Assembly: GCF_000973105.1 (NCBI RefSeq)
Contig: NC_015844.1
Coordinates: 3,840,501-3,904,500 of the forward strand
Origin: Zobellia galactanivorans
GTDB taxonomy: Bacteria > Bacteroidota > Bacteroidia > Flavobacteriales > Flavobacteriaceae
Length of the DNA: 64,000 nucleotides
Direction: 5' to 3'
Shown here: positions 9,836 to 19,120 of the stretch, piece by piece
Numbering within the stretch: the first letter of the stretch is position 1
How the letters are laid out: each line of letters opens with the position of its first letter
Translations under genes and position numbers: made by a program
Notes under the pieces: model-generated
The model's database searches: none
The model's input: only the letters and a program-made list of their open reading frames with translations
Told to the model about the DNA's origin: nothing

Positions 9836-9860
9836 TAATTCGATCTTAATTTTATATTTG
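9829..9860 (+). promoter_or_regulatory. Bacteroidota-type promoter of the GlcNAc-type PUL
   Basis: TTTG at 9829-9832 and TATATTTG at 9853-9860 fit the Bacteroidota -33/-7 consensus (TTTG, then TAnnTTTG) with a 20-nt spacer. It would give a leader of roughly 45 nt before the ATG at 9913. Confidence 0.7.
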
Positions 9861-9912
9861 AGATCATTAGGCGTTGATAGTTCTTTTCTAATAACCAGTT
9901 AAACATTGTTTT

Positions 9913-12900
9913 ATGAGTAAAAAAAGTAAATCCGATCGTTCGCATTTCGGTAGTCGAGAGTTCTTCTTAAAGACTGGTATTCTTTGGGTGATGTTGTTTT
10001 TCCTTCATGGTTTTGGCTTTTCGCAAGAGCTTCGGATAGTAGGGAAAATTACCGACCAAGAGAGTGGTGAACCTCTTATCGGGGTCAGTGTCGTGGAGAA
10101 GGGAACCACAAATGGGGTGGCTTCCGACTTTGATGGAAAGTATATAATAAAAGTAAATTCCCCTGAAGCCGTATTGAGCTTTTCTTCTATGGGTTACCGA
10201 GCTGTAGAGATCCAAGTGGGTGAAAAGGAAGAATTGGACCTTGCTTTACAGCTGGTAGCCAATCAACTCGACGAGTTCGTCGTGGTAGGCTACGGTAAAA
10301 AGAAGAAGCGGAACTTGACGGGTTCAGTGGTGTCCGTCGGTGTGGAAGATATTGCCCAGACCAACCAACAGGATGCTTTGAGCATTTTACAAGGACGGGC
10401 CGCTGGGGTACAGATCGTTTCCAATTCCGGGGCGCCCGGTGGCGGTATGACGGTAAGGGTCAGGGGGAATTCTTCCTTGAACTCGGGAAACTCCCCATTG
10501 TACGTGATAGACGGGGTACCCGTTGAATCGAATTCCCTTTCTTCGTTGAACGGAACGGAAAACTTCGGTTTGAACCCGCTTTCCGATATCAATCCCAATG
10601 ACATTGAATCCATCGAGGTTCTGAAAGATGCGGCTTCTACCGCAATTTACGGTTCCCGTGCCGCAAACGGCGTGGTGATGATTACGACCAAAAGGGGAAA
10701 GGAAGGCAAAGGCCAGGTGAATATCAGTTTTACATCGGGTACGAGCCAGATTACGAGAAAGCTCAGTGTCTTGAACGCCTCCCAGTACCGACAGGTGATT
10801 ATAGATTCTTACCTGAATATGGACAATCCCGTTGAGCCGAACTGGACGGTCATTGATTCCTTGAACCCTAAAAACAATGGTGATGTCGATTGGCAAGAAG
10901 AATTGTTGCGGGTCGCGCCACAATATAAGGTAGACGTATCGGTACAAGGTGGTTCGGAGAATGCTAAGTATTCATGGAGTTCTTCCTTTTTGGATCAAGA
11001 CGGTATCATCCTAAATTCCAACTACAAAAGGGTGACCTCGCGCTTAAATGTTGATTTTGATGTTTCCGACCGATTTAAAATTGGTCAGAGCATTTCCTAT
11101 ACGAACGGGGTGAACAACCGAATAAACGCGGGGGGAACGGGTAACTTAAGTGTGGTCCGTGAACTCTTGATCAGACCGCCATCCTATGCCATGTATTTGC
11201 CCGACGGTTCTTTGAACGGGTATCAATTTGGAAAAAGAAATCCCGTAGGTCTCGCCGAATACGCAACGCATTTGAACAAGACCAATAGGGTAATCGGTAA
11301 CCAATACGGTGAATTTACCTTTTTTGAAGGATTGAAGTTGCGCAGTAACCTGAACTTAGACTTCCTCAATATGAAGGAAGACGAGTTCCTTCCATCTTCC
11401 TTAGATTATCGGGAAGGCTACAATTCTGGGGCGACCAGCTCGCTCAACAACTTGACTTGGGGCAACGAAACGTTTTTGACCTATGACAAGGCCTTCGACA
11501 AGGGGCATAACCTTAACGCCTTGGCGGGCTTTAGTTTTCAGGAATGGAACTATGAGCGTACCGGCCTTGAGGGAATGTTTTTTCCTAGTGATAACGTCAT
11601 CACCTTAAATGCGGCGGGAACCATTTCCGGACAAGAGGCCAACATCCATACCCAACACTCCATGTTGTCGTATTTCGGAAGGTTGTCCTACGATTACAAA
11701 GGCAAGTACTTGCTGGAGATGAACCTGAGGGCCGATGGTTCTTCGCGTTTTGGTAAGGATAACCGTTTCGGTTATTTTCCTTCGGCTTCCGTGGGATGGA
11801 GGTTCTCCGATGAGAATATATTTGAAAACGTAAATTTCCTTTCCGATGGAAAATTAAGGTTTAGCGCAGGACAGACGGGTAACGAAGCCATAGGAAACTA
11901 TACTTCCCAAGGTGAATTTTTAGTGGGCACCAATTATTTGGGGTATTCCGGGGCATCGCCATCGGTAATGCCGAATTCTGGACTCACCTGGGAAACCACT
12001 ACCCAATACAATGCGGGCCTGGACCTGTCTTTTATGAACAACAGGCTCACGGTCAATGCGGATGTCTACCTAAAGGAAACGAACGATTTGTTGTACAACG
12101 TACCTATACCTAGAACTTCTGGTTTCGCTTATAGCACGCAGAATATAGGAAGCATTGAAAATAAAGGGGTAGAACTCCTGATTTCTACGCGTAACTTGGT
12201 AGGTGACTTTAAATGGGATACCAATTTTAATATCAGCACCAACCGTAACGTGGTAAAAGATTTGCCCGACGACTTGTTGACCAATGGATATATACAGAAC
12301 GGAACCTATCATATCTTACAGGAGGGATTGCCGATAGGTACCTTCTACGGATGGAAGTTCAACGGGGTATATGCCCGTGATGAGGACAATGTAAACGGTA
12401 TTACCAACGGGGCCCTGGGCAAGGTGTTCAAAGGGGGCGACCCTATATGGAACGACCTTAACGGCGACAATATCATTGATGAAGACGACCGTGAGGTTAT
12501 CGGGGATGCCCAGCCTGATTTTTTTGGGGGGATCACGAACAACTTTAGCTATAAAAACTTTAGTCTTGGCGTCTTTATGCAGTTCTCTTATGGCAATGAT
12601 ATTTATAGCGAGATCAACCATCAAAGAAATTCAGTGGTCCGCTATAACAACCTTTCTACCGATGCACTCGATAGATGGCGTGAACAGGGCGATGTTACCG
12701 ATTTTCCAAAACCGGTTCGCGACGACCCTATGCAATCCGATAGTCGGGTACAGAGCCGATGGGTAGAAGATGGTTCTTATTTAAAGCTAAAGAACGTCAA
12801 CCTGCGCTATAGCTTCCCTTCTAAGTTGATCAGTTCATTCGGACTTAGTAAACTTGATGTGTTCGTAACGGCGTCCAATTTGATTACTTGGACAAAGTAT

Positions 12901-13011
12901 ACCGGTTTTGATCCGGACGTAAACTCTTATAATGGCCTGCGCGCCGGTATTGACGAGGGGTCCTACCCACAGAGCCGTACCATCATGACAGGATTAAACT
13001 TTCAATTTTAA
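9913..13011 (+). CDS. SusC/RagA-family TonB-linked outer-membrane receptor (GlcNAc-type PUL)
   Basis: 1032 residues. A signal peptide (GFGFSQELR) is followed by the carboxypeptidase-regulatory-like domain (SGEPLIGVSVVEKGTTNGVASDFDG), FVVVGYGKKKKRNLTGSV, the plug (NSPLYVIDGVPV, IEVLKDAASTAIYGSRAANGVVMITTKRG) and the barrel ending in GLNFQF. It is the first gene of the operon under the LacI-controlled promoter and is followed 11 bp later by its SusD partner. With the downstream hexosaminidases and Nag enzymes, it most likely imports GlcNAc-containing oligosaccharides across the outer membrane. Confidence 0.97.
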   Translation: MSKKSKSDRSHFGSREFFLKTGILWVMLFFLHGFGFSQELRIVGKITDQESGEPLIGVSVVEKGTTNGVASDFDGKYIIKVNSPEAVLSFSSMGYRAVEIQVGEKEELDLALQLVANQLDEFVVVGYGKKKKRNLTGSVVSVGVEDIAQTNQQDALSILQGRAAGVQIVSNSGAPGGGMTVRVRGNSSLNSGNSPLYVIDGVPVESNSLSSLNGTENFGLNPLSDINPNDIESIEVLKDAASTAIYGSRAANGVVMITTKRGKEGKGQVNISFTSGTSQITRKLSVLNASQYRQVIIDSYLNMDNPVEPNWTVIDSLNPKNNGDVDWQEELLRVAPQYKVDVSVQGGSENAKYSWSSSFLDQDGIILNSNYKRVTSRLNVDFDVSDRFKIGQSISYTNGVNNRINAGGTGNLSVVRELLIRPPSYAMYLPDGSLNGYQFGKRNPVGLAEYATHLNKTNRVIGNQYGEFTFFEGLKLRSNLNLDFLNMKEDEFLPSSLDYREGYNSGATSSLNNLTWGNETFLTYDKAFDKGHNLNALAGFSFQEWNYERTGLEGMFFPSDNVITLNAAGTISGQEANIHTQHSMLSYFGRLSYDYKGKYLLEMNLRADGSSRFGKDNRFGYFPSASVGWRFSDENIFENVNFLSDGKLRFSAGQTGNEAIGNYTSQGEFLVGTNYLGYSGASPSVMPNSGLTWETTTQYNAGLDLSFMNNRLTVNADVYLKETNDLLYNVPIPRTSGFAYSTQNIGSIENKGVELLISTRNLVGDFKWDTNFNISTNRNVVKDLPDDLLTNGYIQNGTYHILQEGLPIGTFYGWKFNGVYARDEDNVNGITNGALGKVFKGGDPIWNDLNGDNIIDEDDREVIGDAQPDFFGGITNNFSYKNFSLGVFMQFSYGNDIYSEINHQRNSVVRYNNLSTDALDRWREQGDVTDFPKPVRDDPMQSDSRVQSRWVEDGSYLKLKNVNLRYSFPSKLISSFGLSKLDVFVTASNLITWTKYTGFDPDVNSYNGLRAGIDEGSYPQSRTIMTGLNFQF

Positions 13012-13022
13012 AAAAAAGGACC

Positions 13023-14387
13023 ATGAAAAATTATAAAAAAATACTTTCGCTCATTCTTATGGCAGGAATATTTTCTTGTTCCGACGATATATTGGATAAG
13101 GATCCCCAAAGCGGTTTTTCCGCCTCGGGTTTCTACCAGACCTCAAGTGATGCCCAGGCCGGGGTATACGGTATCTACGATGCCGTTCAATCTACATTTT
13201 CCTTGAACTTTTCCTTTTGGGGAGAGGGTAGGGCCGATGCGGTCGATACAAACCACTCGGGCGACCCATTGCTCATGAAGCAGAATGCCTTGAACAAAAC
13301 CATGACTTCCGCCCGATGGAACAATCTGTATGAAACCATCAGCCGGGCCAACTATGCCATAAAATACGTACCGGGTGTTTTTGAGTCCGGAAACGATTTT
13401 AGCAATCAGTTGGTGGGGCAGGCAAGGGCACTCAGGGCCTTGTCTTACTTTTATGCCGTACGTGTGTGGGGCGATGTACCCATGATATTGGAACCCTACG
13501 AAAGTTCGGAACAAGGGTTCTTTGTCGAAAAAACGGATAAAGAAGCTATTTTAGACCAAATAGAAGCGGACTTATTGTTTGCCGCTGACAATTGTCGCGA
13601 GAGCTTTGGAGGGGAAAGAGATCGCCTCTTGATTACCCAAGGTTCGGCCTATGCCTTGCTTACCCAGGTGTATATGTGGAGGAACAAATACGAAGAGGCC
13701 GTAGACGCTGCCGAAAAAGTGATGGGCAATAGTTTGTACTCCTTGGTGGGGATAGGGGATTGGTCAAAGATTTTTTCGACCGGTTTTTCAAACGAAAGCA
13801 TCTTTGAGATCGGTTACGATGAAACACAGACCAACAATTTAAGGGTGCTTTACGCCTTGGGCTCCGATAGCCACTATTTTCCCAGTGAGACCTTTAGAAA
13901 TTCCTTTGAGGAAGGCGATTTGAGAATGGACCTTATTTATGATGTGACGGCAGAGCAGCCTAAAAAAATCTGGAAGTTTTTCGGACAAGGGTTCAACGAC
14001 GAAAGTCCGGATCCCTCCGATAAAAATATAGTAATGGTCCGATTGGCCGATATTATGCTTTTAAAGGCTGAGGCCCATAATAAATTGGGGCAGGTAAATG
14101 AAGCTTTAGGACTCTTGAACACTATTCGAACCAGGGCAGGTCTGGCCGAGTTGACCCAAGACGATGCCATAAGTGCCTATGGGGATGTGGAATCGGCCAT
14201 TTTACACGAGCGGTCCATAGAGCTTTCCTTTGAAGGACACCGTTGGTTCGACCTAGTGCGGACCGGTAAGGCCATTGAGGTGATGAAGCCGATCAATGGT
14301 TTAAGTGATGAAGCCAACTTGGTGTGGCCATTGCACGAAGACGCCCTAAATAGAAACCCTAAACTCGTACAGAACGCTTTTTACTAG
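13023..14387 (+). CDS. SusD/RagB-family glycan-binding lipoprotein (GlcNAc-type PUL)
   Basis: 454 residues, normal for the family. The lipoprotein signal ends at Cys19 (GIFSCSDDILDKDPQSGF). The N-terminal SusD-like segment includes LVGQARALRALSYFYAVRVWGDVPMI, and the C-terminal RagB part includes VMVRLADIMLLKAEAHNKLG, LNTIRTRAGL and HERSIELSFEGHRWFDLVRTGK. It forms the lid of the SusC channel. It starts 11 bp after susC and is certainly co-transcribed. Confidence 0.97.
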   Translation: MKNYKKILSLILMAGIFSCSDDILDKDPQSGFSASGFYQTSSDAQAGVYGIYDAVQSTFSLNFSFWGEGRADAVDTNHSGDPLLMKQNALNKTMTSARWNNLYETISRANYAIKYVPGVFESGNDFSNQLVGQARALRALSYFYAVRVWGDVPMILEPYESSEQGFFVEKTDKEAILDQIEADLLFAADNCRESFGGERDRLLITQGSAYALLTQVYMWRNKYEEAVDAAEKVMGNSLYSLVGIGDWSKIFSTGFSNESIFEIGYDETQTNNLRVLYALGSDSHYFPSETFRNSFEEGDLRMDLIYDVTAEQPKKIWKFFGQGFNDESPDPSDKNIVMVRLADIMLLKAEAHNKLGQVNEALGLLNTIRTRAGLAELTQDDAISAYGDVESAILHERSIELSFEGHRWFDLVRTGKAIEVMKPINGLSDEANLVWPLHEDALNRNPKLVQNAFY

Positions 14388-14425
14388 AATCCGGTTCATT
14401 TATGTGTTCAATAAAAAAATAAAAC

Positions 14426-15868
14426 ATGAAAAATCATATCATAAAATTCACAAAACCCGTTCTCCTTGCCGCTGTTTTCATAGGTGGGGTTTACAGCTGT
14501 GAGATCCAAGAAAACTTTGATTATCAAGAGTCGGGTATAGACGGTAAGTTAGAGATTTCCGCTTGGGAATTTATTAAAAGGGATACCTCCTTGTCCATGT
14601 TCGAAAGCGCCATAGTACGAGCGGAATTACAGGGCTTCTTTAGCGATAGCGAAACGAGGACCTTTATAGCGCCTACCAATACCGCTTTTTCCGAATATCT
14701 AGAGACGAATTCCTATGCATCTATAGACGATGTGCCTTTGCCTATTTTGCGCAACGCCCTCAAATACCACATTGTAAATGATAAGGTATTGTTTACCGAC
14801 CCGAAGCTGTTCGAGAACAATAAGCCTTTGCCCTATAGCACCGAGAACGGGCAAACCATGTATTTGTCGCATAACAGTAACTTTATTGGACTTATCAATG
14901 AAGGTACGAGCAAACAATGGGAGATTTACAGCTCGAACATAGAGCCTTTGGGCGATGTGGTACACGTGGTAAATTCCATAGTGTATTTTTCGGCCCCTTC
15001 AGGCGATCTGAACGTTCCTGATCCCACCGTAAAAACCGATACCATTTATCCCATACACGATACCTACGTCAACGGTGGAAGCCAGTCTGGGGTCAATTTT
15101 GGTTCCGATGTGCTTTTAAAGGTCAAGAATGTCGATGGTAACGGCGATTATGATAGAAAGGCCTTTTTAATGTTCGATTTGAACGATTTTGACGAAGAAG
15201 GCGTAATTACCGATATAAAACTTGAGATAGCGGTAAAGTTCACCCATGCCAAAGGGGTGGCCTTGGATCTCTATGCCGTACAGGATACGCTGTGGAACGA
15301 AATGGGACTCACCTTTGACAATGCCACCTTCCCTACCGATGACCCGATAGCCAGTCTTACGACCACCAAGGTGAGCACGTTTAACTATGACCTAACGGAT
15401 TACGTGACCGGTTTGGGCGGTATGCAACGTGTGGCCTTTATGCTAGACGGTGAGGCGGGTACCAACGAAACGGACGAATTTGGTTCTAAGGAAAATACCG
15501 ATTTTAATATGCCCATGTTGATCGCCACCCTAGGTTCGGGCAACAGTTTTCTTGAATTGGAGAAAAACAATGGTTTTAGCGTAAACACGGGTGAAGCTTT
15601 TGTATGGAATTCCGATGTTCTTGAAATCTCGGGGGCTTCCAACGGTGATATCATTTATACCGTAGAAGGGATACCTCAAAACGGATGGTTGATCAAAGGG
15701 GCACAAACCTTGCAGGTGGGTGATAAGTTTACCCAGCAAGATATCGATTTGATGAACTTGGTCTACATCAATAACGGATCGGGTAGTGCGGATCAGATTG
15801 ATTTATCGGCCAAAGACAGGGTTGGGTCGGTCATAGAACCGTTCACCTTGGAAATCCTTATTCAGTAA
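14426..15868 (+). CDS. FAS1-DNRLRE-CSPG-repeat surface lipoprotein, putative glycan-binding protein
   Basis: 480 residues with a lipoprotein signal ending at Cys25 (VYSCEIQ). Three regions can be read. About 35-190 is a fasciclin (FAS1) domain (SMFESAIVRAELQGFF, TFIAPTNTAFSEYL, LKYHIVNDKV, VVHVVNSIVYF). About 203-365 is a DNRLRE/CBM96-like jelly-roll module (DTYVNGGSQSGVNFGSD, KAFLMFDLNDFD). About 375-480 resembles a CSPG/cadherin-like repeat (GIPQNGWLIK, DKFTQQDIDLMNLVYINNGS). It sits directly after susD, where surface glycan-binding proteins of PULs are encoded, so a role in holding the polysaccharide is likely. The combination is unusual for such a protein. It has no catalytic motif I recognise. 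Confidence 0.85.
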   Translation: MKNHIIKFTKPVLLAAVFIGGVYSCEIQENFDYQESGIDGKLEISAWEFIKRDTSLSMFESAIVRAELQGFFSDSETRTFIAPTNTAFSEYLETNSYASIDDVPLPILRNALKYHIVNDKVLFTDPKLFENNKPLPYSTENGQTMYLSHNSNFIGLINEGTSKQWEIYSSNIEPLGDVVHVVNSIVYFSAPSGDLNVPDPTVKTDTIYPIHDTYVNGGSQSGVNFGSDVLLKVKNVDGNGDYDRKAFLMFDLNDFDEEGVITDIKLEIAVKFTHAKGVALDLYAVQDTLWNEMGLTFDNATFPTDDPIASLTTTKVSTFNYDLTDYVTGLGGMQRVAFMLDGEAGTNETDEFGSKENTDFNMPMLIATLGSGNSFLELEKNNGFSVNTGEAFVWNSDVLEISGASNGDIIYTVEGIPQNGWLIKGAQTLQVGDKFTQQDIDLMNLVYINNGSGSADQIDLSAKDRVGSVIEPFTLEILIQ

Positions 15869-15885
15869 TAAGTTTAAATATTCCC

Positions 15886-16662
15886 ATGCAAATACAAAAA
15901 GACAAAATGTATGCTATGTTACGAAAAGGTATGTTCGGTCTTTTTGTAGTACTTGACCTTTTTGCCCTTAAAGCCTGTAGTGGCCCGGAAGGCCCCCAAG
16001 AAACACCGGTTCAACAATCGAATCGGATCATCGAGTTTTCCGGGCACCAATGGCTGGTCCGTAATTCAAATAATGATAAGCAGGGGCCAGGCCCCAACTA
16101 CTTCTTAGACTCCGAAGAAAATGTCTGGGTAGACGATGAGGGGCGCTTGCACTTGAAGATTATCAAAAAGGAAGGCATTTGGTATTGTTCCGGAATAAGC
16201 TTGCTACGGTCGCACGGGTATACCAAGTATGTTATGTATGCCTCGAGTAGGCTGGATCAAATCGATGAGAATGCGGTCGCGGGATTTTTCGTGTACGGAA
16301 ACGATACCGAGGAAATAGATATCGAATTTTCGAAATGGTCTAAAACCGAGAATGACAATTCGCAGTTTGCCGTACAGCCGTCTTCAGTGGTTGACAACAA
16401 GTTCCGGTTCAATATGGAAATGGAAAATGGCTTGTCGACCCACTTTTTCGATTGGAAACCCGATCGTATCGAATTTGCCAGTTTCAACGGGCATGTCGAT
16501 GTAAGTTTAGAAGAACCCCTAAATCACTGGGTGTACAAGGGTGCCGATATTCCGCCCGACAAGGAAGAAAGATTAAAAATAAACTTATGGCTTTTTAAAG
16601 GAAGTAGTCCATCGAACAACCAAGAGGTCGAAATCATTATCGACAGAATCGAAATTTTATAG
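15886..16662 (+). CDS. GH16-family lipoprotein, putative endo-glycanase
   Basis: 258 residues. The lipoprotein signal ends at Cys31 (FALKACSG); the ATG at 15907 (MYAMLRKG) would give a more compact signal and may be the real start. The GH16 concanavalin-like fold is recognisable, and the catalytic motif EIDIE is intact (E143, D145, E147 from the first Met). GPGPNYF and ENVWVDDEGRLHLKI are typical of this subgroup. As an outer-membrane endo-enzyme it would cut the polymer before SusC uptake. GH16 includes enzymes on beta-glucans, galactans and keratan-like chains; in a GlcNAc operon a chain containing both galactose or glucose and GlcNAc is possible, but I cannot fix the specificity. Confidence 0.85.
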   Translation: MQIQKDKMYAMLRKGMFGLFVVLDLFALKACSGPEGPQETPVQQSNRIIEFSGHQWLVRNSNNDKQGPGPNYFLDSEENVWVDDEGRLHLKIIKKEGIWYCSGISLLRSHGYTKYVMYASSRLDQIDENAVAGFFVYGNDTEEIDIEFSKWSKTENDNSQFAVQPSSVVDNKFRFNMEMENGLSTHFFDWKPDRIEFASFNGHVDVSLEEPLNHWVYKGADIPPDKEERLKINLWLFKGSSPSNNQEVEIIIDRIEIL

Positions 16663-16708
16663 GCTCATAAAAGATGTGGCCTAAGCGCAATAAAAAACAG
16701 AAATAAAA

Positions 16709-17470
16709 ATGCTAGATTACGCAAAGAAAATTAATGTCTTTCCTTCTAGGACCGAAGCAGGTACAGCTGCCGGGAAAGCAATTGAAAAACATATCCTAAA
16801 ATTGCAGGAAAGACAAGAGGTGGTACGTATTATTTTTGCCGCCGCGCCTTCGCAAGATGCCATGTTGGAGTACTTGGCGCAATCCCGATCCATTCGGTGG
16901 GATAAAATCATCGCCCTGCATATGGACGAGTACATCGGGTTGCCCCAAGGGGCACAACAACACTTTTCCAAATACCTCGAAGACCACCTTTTTTCTAAAG
17001 TAGGCCTAAAGGAGCGGTTTTTGATAAACCCCCATACGGATTTGGACGAAGAGCTCGACCGATATTCAAAACTGGTCAACGAAGGCCCGATAGATATGGT
17101 TTGCGCTGGTATTGGCGAGAATGGCCATATTGCATTTAATGACCCCCCGGTAGCCCATTTTGATGACCCCGAAACGGTCAAGATTGTAACCCTTGACGAG
17201 GGATGTCGCCAGCAACAGGTGAACGATGGCTGTTTCGCCAACTTGGACCAAGTGCCTGAAAAGGCCTTGACCTTGACCATTCCCGCCCTAATGAGGGGCG
17301 AGAAGCTGTTCTGTATTGTTTTGGGCGCTAAAAAGAGCGAAGCGGTAAAAAACTCCTTGTTGGGGCCGATCACTACCGAATGTCCGGCTTCGATATTGGC
17401 AACACATGCCAATTGCGAATATTATTTCGATGAGGATGCCTACCAAGGGGTGGTAAAGGTGTCGAGTTAA
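16709..17470 (+). CDS. nagB: glucosamine-6-phosphate deaminase family protein
   Basis: 253 residues, family-typical length. It would convert glucosamine-6-phosphate to fructose-6-phosphate and ammonia in the cytoplasm. MDEYIGL (general-base Asp73, matching Asp72 of E. coli NagB) and GIGENGHIAFNDPP are clear. In the second motif E. coli has Asp141, His143 and Glu148; here the matching positions are Asn138, His140 and Asp145, so two active-site acids differ. This GENGHIAFNDP variant is, to my knowledge, common among Bacteroidota and Firmicutes homologues, so activity is still expected, but the exact reaction deserves care. It lies between the GH16 gene and a GH20 gene in the PUL operon, and nagA is further downstream. 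Confidence 0.87.
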   Translation: MLDYAKKINVFPSRTEAGTAAGKAIEKHILKLQERQEVVRIIFAAAPSQDAMLEYLAQSRSIRWDKIIALHMDEYIGLPQGAQQHFSKYLEDHLFSKVGLKERFLINPHTDLDEELDRYSKLVNEGPIDMVCAGIGENGHIAFNDPPVAHFDDPETVKIVTLDEGCRQQQVNDGCFANLDQVPEKALTLTIPALMRGEKLFCIVLGAKKSEAVKNSLLGPITTECPASILATHANCEYYFDEDAYQGVVKVSS

Positions 17471-17498
17471 ATTTTTAAATTAAAGAACGAACTATCCT

Positions 17499-19061
17499 AT
17501 GAGGTCAAAACATATTTTATATTCGATTGCGGTGTGGCTTGTACTCCTTGTGATGCCCTTGCACTTTCAGGCCCAGACATCGGGGAATAAACGAACGGAT
17601 GACTTTGCCGTTAAGGGTTTTCATATTGATCTACGGATTCAGGTAATGACCCCCCAGGCCTTAAAGGACTTTGCTACGGAACTTTCCGGTTTCGGAATCA
17701 ATACCTTGGTGATGGAGTGGGAGGGAACCTATCCCTTTAAAAATCACGCTACCATTTCAAATAAGTACTCCTACACGCGTGAAGAGATAAAAGATTTTGT
17801 GGCCCATTGCGATAGTCTAGGCATACAGGTCGTGCCACTTCAACAGAGCTTGGGCCATGTAGAGTATATTCTCAGAAACCCCCGGTACAGCATCTTAAAG
17901 GAAGACCGAAAGGATATTTCGCAATTATGCCCCATGCAGGTGGAGGCGAACATAGAGCTGTTTTCGGATCTATTGGCCGATTTGTCGGAAACCCATAATT
18001 CCGATTACATACACCTTGGTGGCGATGAGACTTATTTGTTGGGCCATTGTTCCTTGTGTAAGAAAAAGGTAGAGGAAGAGGGAAAGTCGAAATTGTTCGT
18101 CGACCATATGAAGATGGTGGCCGAGGCGGTGATCGCCTTGGGAAAGAAGCCGATTATTTGGGCCGATATCATTTTAAAATATCCTGAGGCTGCGGCCGAG
18201 TTGCCCGAGGAAACCATTTTTATCGACTGGAACTACGGCTGGAAAACCAATCACTTTGGGGATGTGGCCGGACTTCAAGAGTTGGGCTTCACCTTTTGGG
18301 GCTCCCCTGCGATCCGCTCCCATCCCGATAACTGGTACGGAACGGGCTGGATGACCCATTTTAAAAACCAACGGGATTTTATTCCCTACGCCCGGGAAGC
18401 CAACTATAAAGGCCTGTTCATGACTTCGTGGTCTACCAGTGGCGTATACGGCTTTACATGGGACGTAGGCTATGATGTGATGGATATGGTGCAAATGCGA
18501 AATACCTATCCTATGGCGGGCTTTCGTATTCTTATCGCCAGCTATGCCCATGCCCTGAAAACCGATGAACCCTTGGATATCGAAGCCTTTGTCAGGGATT
18601 ACGGCAAGAAAAGGTTCGGCTTGAACCGGGCCGATAGTCAAAAACTTTGGGACTTCTTTTCGGCAAACCCCGAACCGATTACCAACGGCAAAGCTTCAAA
18701 GAGTGGCAGTATTGAAGAAGTGAAGGAGCGCTACGGAAAGATAAGGGAGGCCATAAGCAGTGTCACGCCCTCAAAGAACATCAGGGAATTTGGACATTTT
18801 AAGTTGATGGCCGATTTAAGGATGCACTATCTGGATTTTAAAAACATTGAGGCGCGCTATAACTCCAAAGGGTTTTCCGTTGCCGATACCCCCGAACTGC
18901 TTAAGGCCTTAGACCAGGTTTTAAAGGATGCCAAAGACCTCGATAAACGATTTATAGACCTCAATAAGGGATTTCTATACGATGCCGAATTACAAGAGCA
19001 AAATGCCTTAAGGGTCGAGCCCGTGAAAGGACTCTATGACCGTTTGGCCAAATTAAAATAA
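17499..19061 (+). CDS. GH20-family beta-N-acetylhexosaminidase (divergent)
   Basis: 520 residues with a signal peptide (MPLHFQAQTSG). The GH20 catalytic barrel contains HLGGDETYLLG, with the substrate-assisted pair Asp176-Glu177. There is no N-terminal GH20b domain, so it belongs to the shorter, more divergent GH20 group. CSLCKKKVEEEGKSKLFVDHM after the catalytic pair is characteristic of that group. The role would be removal of terminal GlcNAc or GalNAc in the periplasm or at the surface. It is 28 bp after nagB and 59 bp before the transporter gene. A second, canonical GH20 is encoded at 21808. Confidence 0.88.
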   Translation: MRSKHILYSIAVWLVLLVMPLHFQAQTSGNKRTDDFAVKGFHIDLRIQVMTPQALKDFATELSGFGINTLVMEWEGTYPFKNHATISNKYSYTREEIKDFVAHCDSLGIQVVPLQQSLGHVEYILRNPRYSILKEDRKDISQLCPMQVEANIELFSDLLADLSETHNSDYIHLGGDETYLLGHCSLCKKKVEEEGKSKLFVDHMKMVAEAVIALGKKPIIWADIILKYPEAAAELPEETIFIDWNYGWKTNHFGDVAGLQELGFTFWGSPAIRSHPDNWYGTGWMTHFKNQRDFIPYAREANYKGLFMTSWSTSGVYGFTWDVGYDVMDMVQMRNTYPMAGFRILIASYAHALKTDEPLDIEAFVRDYGKKRFGLNRADSQKLWDFFSANPEPITNGKASKSGSIEEVKERYGKIREAISSVTPSKNIREFGHFKLMADLRMHYLDFKNIEARYNSKGFSVADTPELLKALDQVLKDAKDLDKRFIDLNKGFLYDAELQEQNALRVEPVKGLYDRLAKLK

Positions 19062-19120
19062 GGTAAACCTTAGTCGTGGATGAATATCGTAAAACCAAAT
19101 TTTTGCCCTAAATAAGTAAG

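Noticed and set aside
10387..10947. Minus-strand frame of 186 codons inside the second susC
   Set aside because: Entirely within the plug-coding part of susC; the sense protein is continuous and conserved.
16717..17412. Open frame of 231 codons antisense to nagB
   Set aside because: It lies wholly opposite a gene with clear NagB motifs, its translation is Ser/Arg/Pro-rich without family features, and it has no gene-like context.
18174..18641. Minus-strand frame of 155 codons inside the first GH20 gene
   Set aside because: Shadow of the GH20 gene, with no start context or domain.
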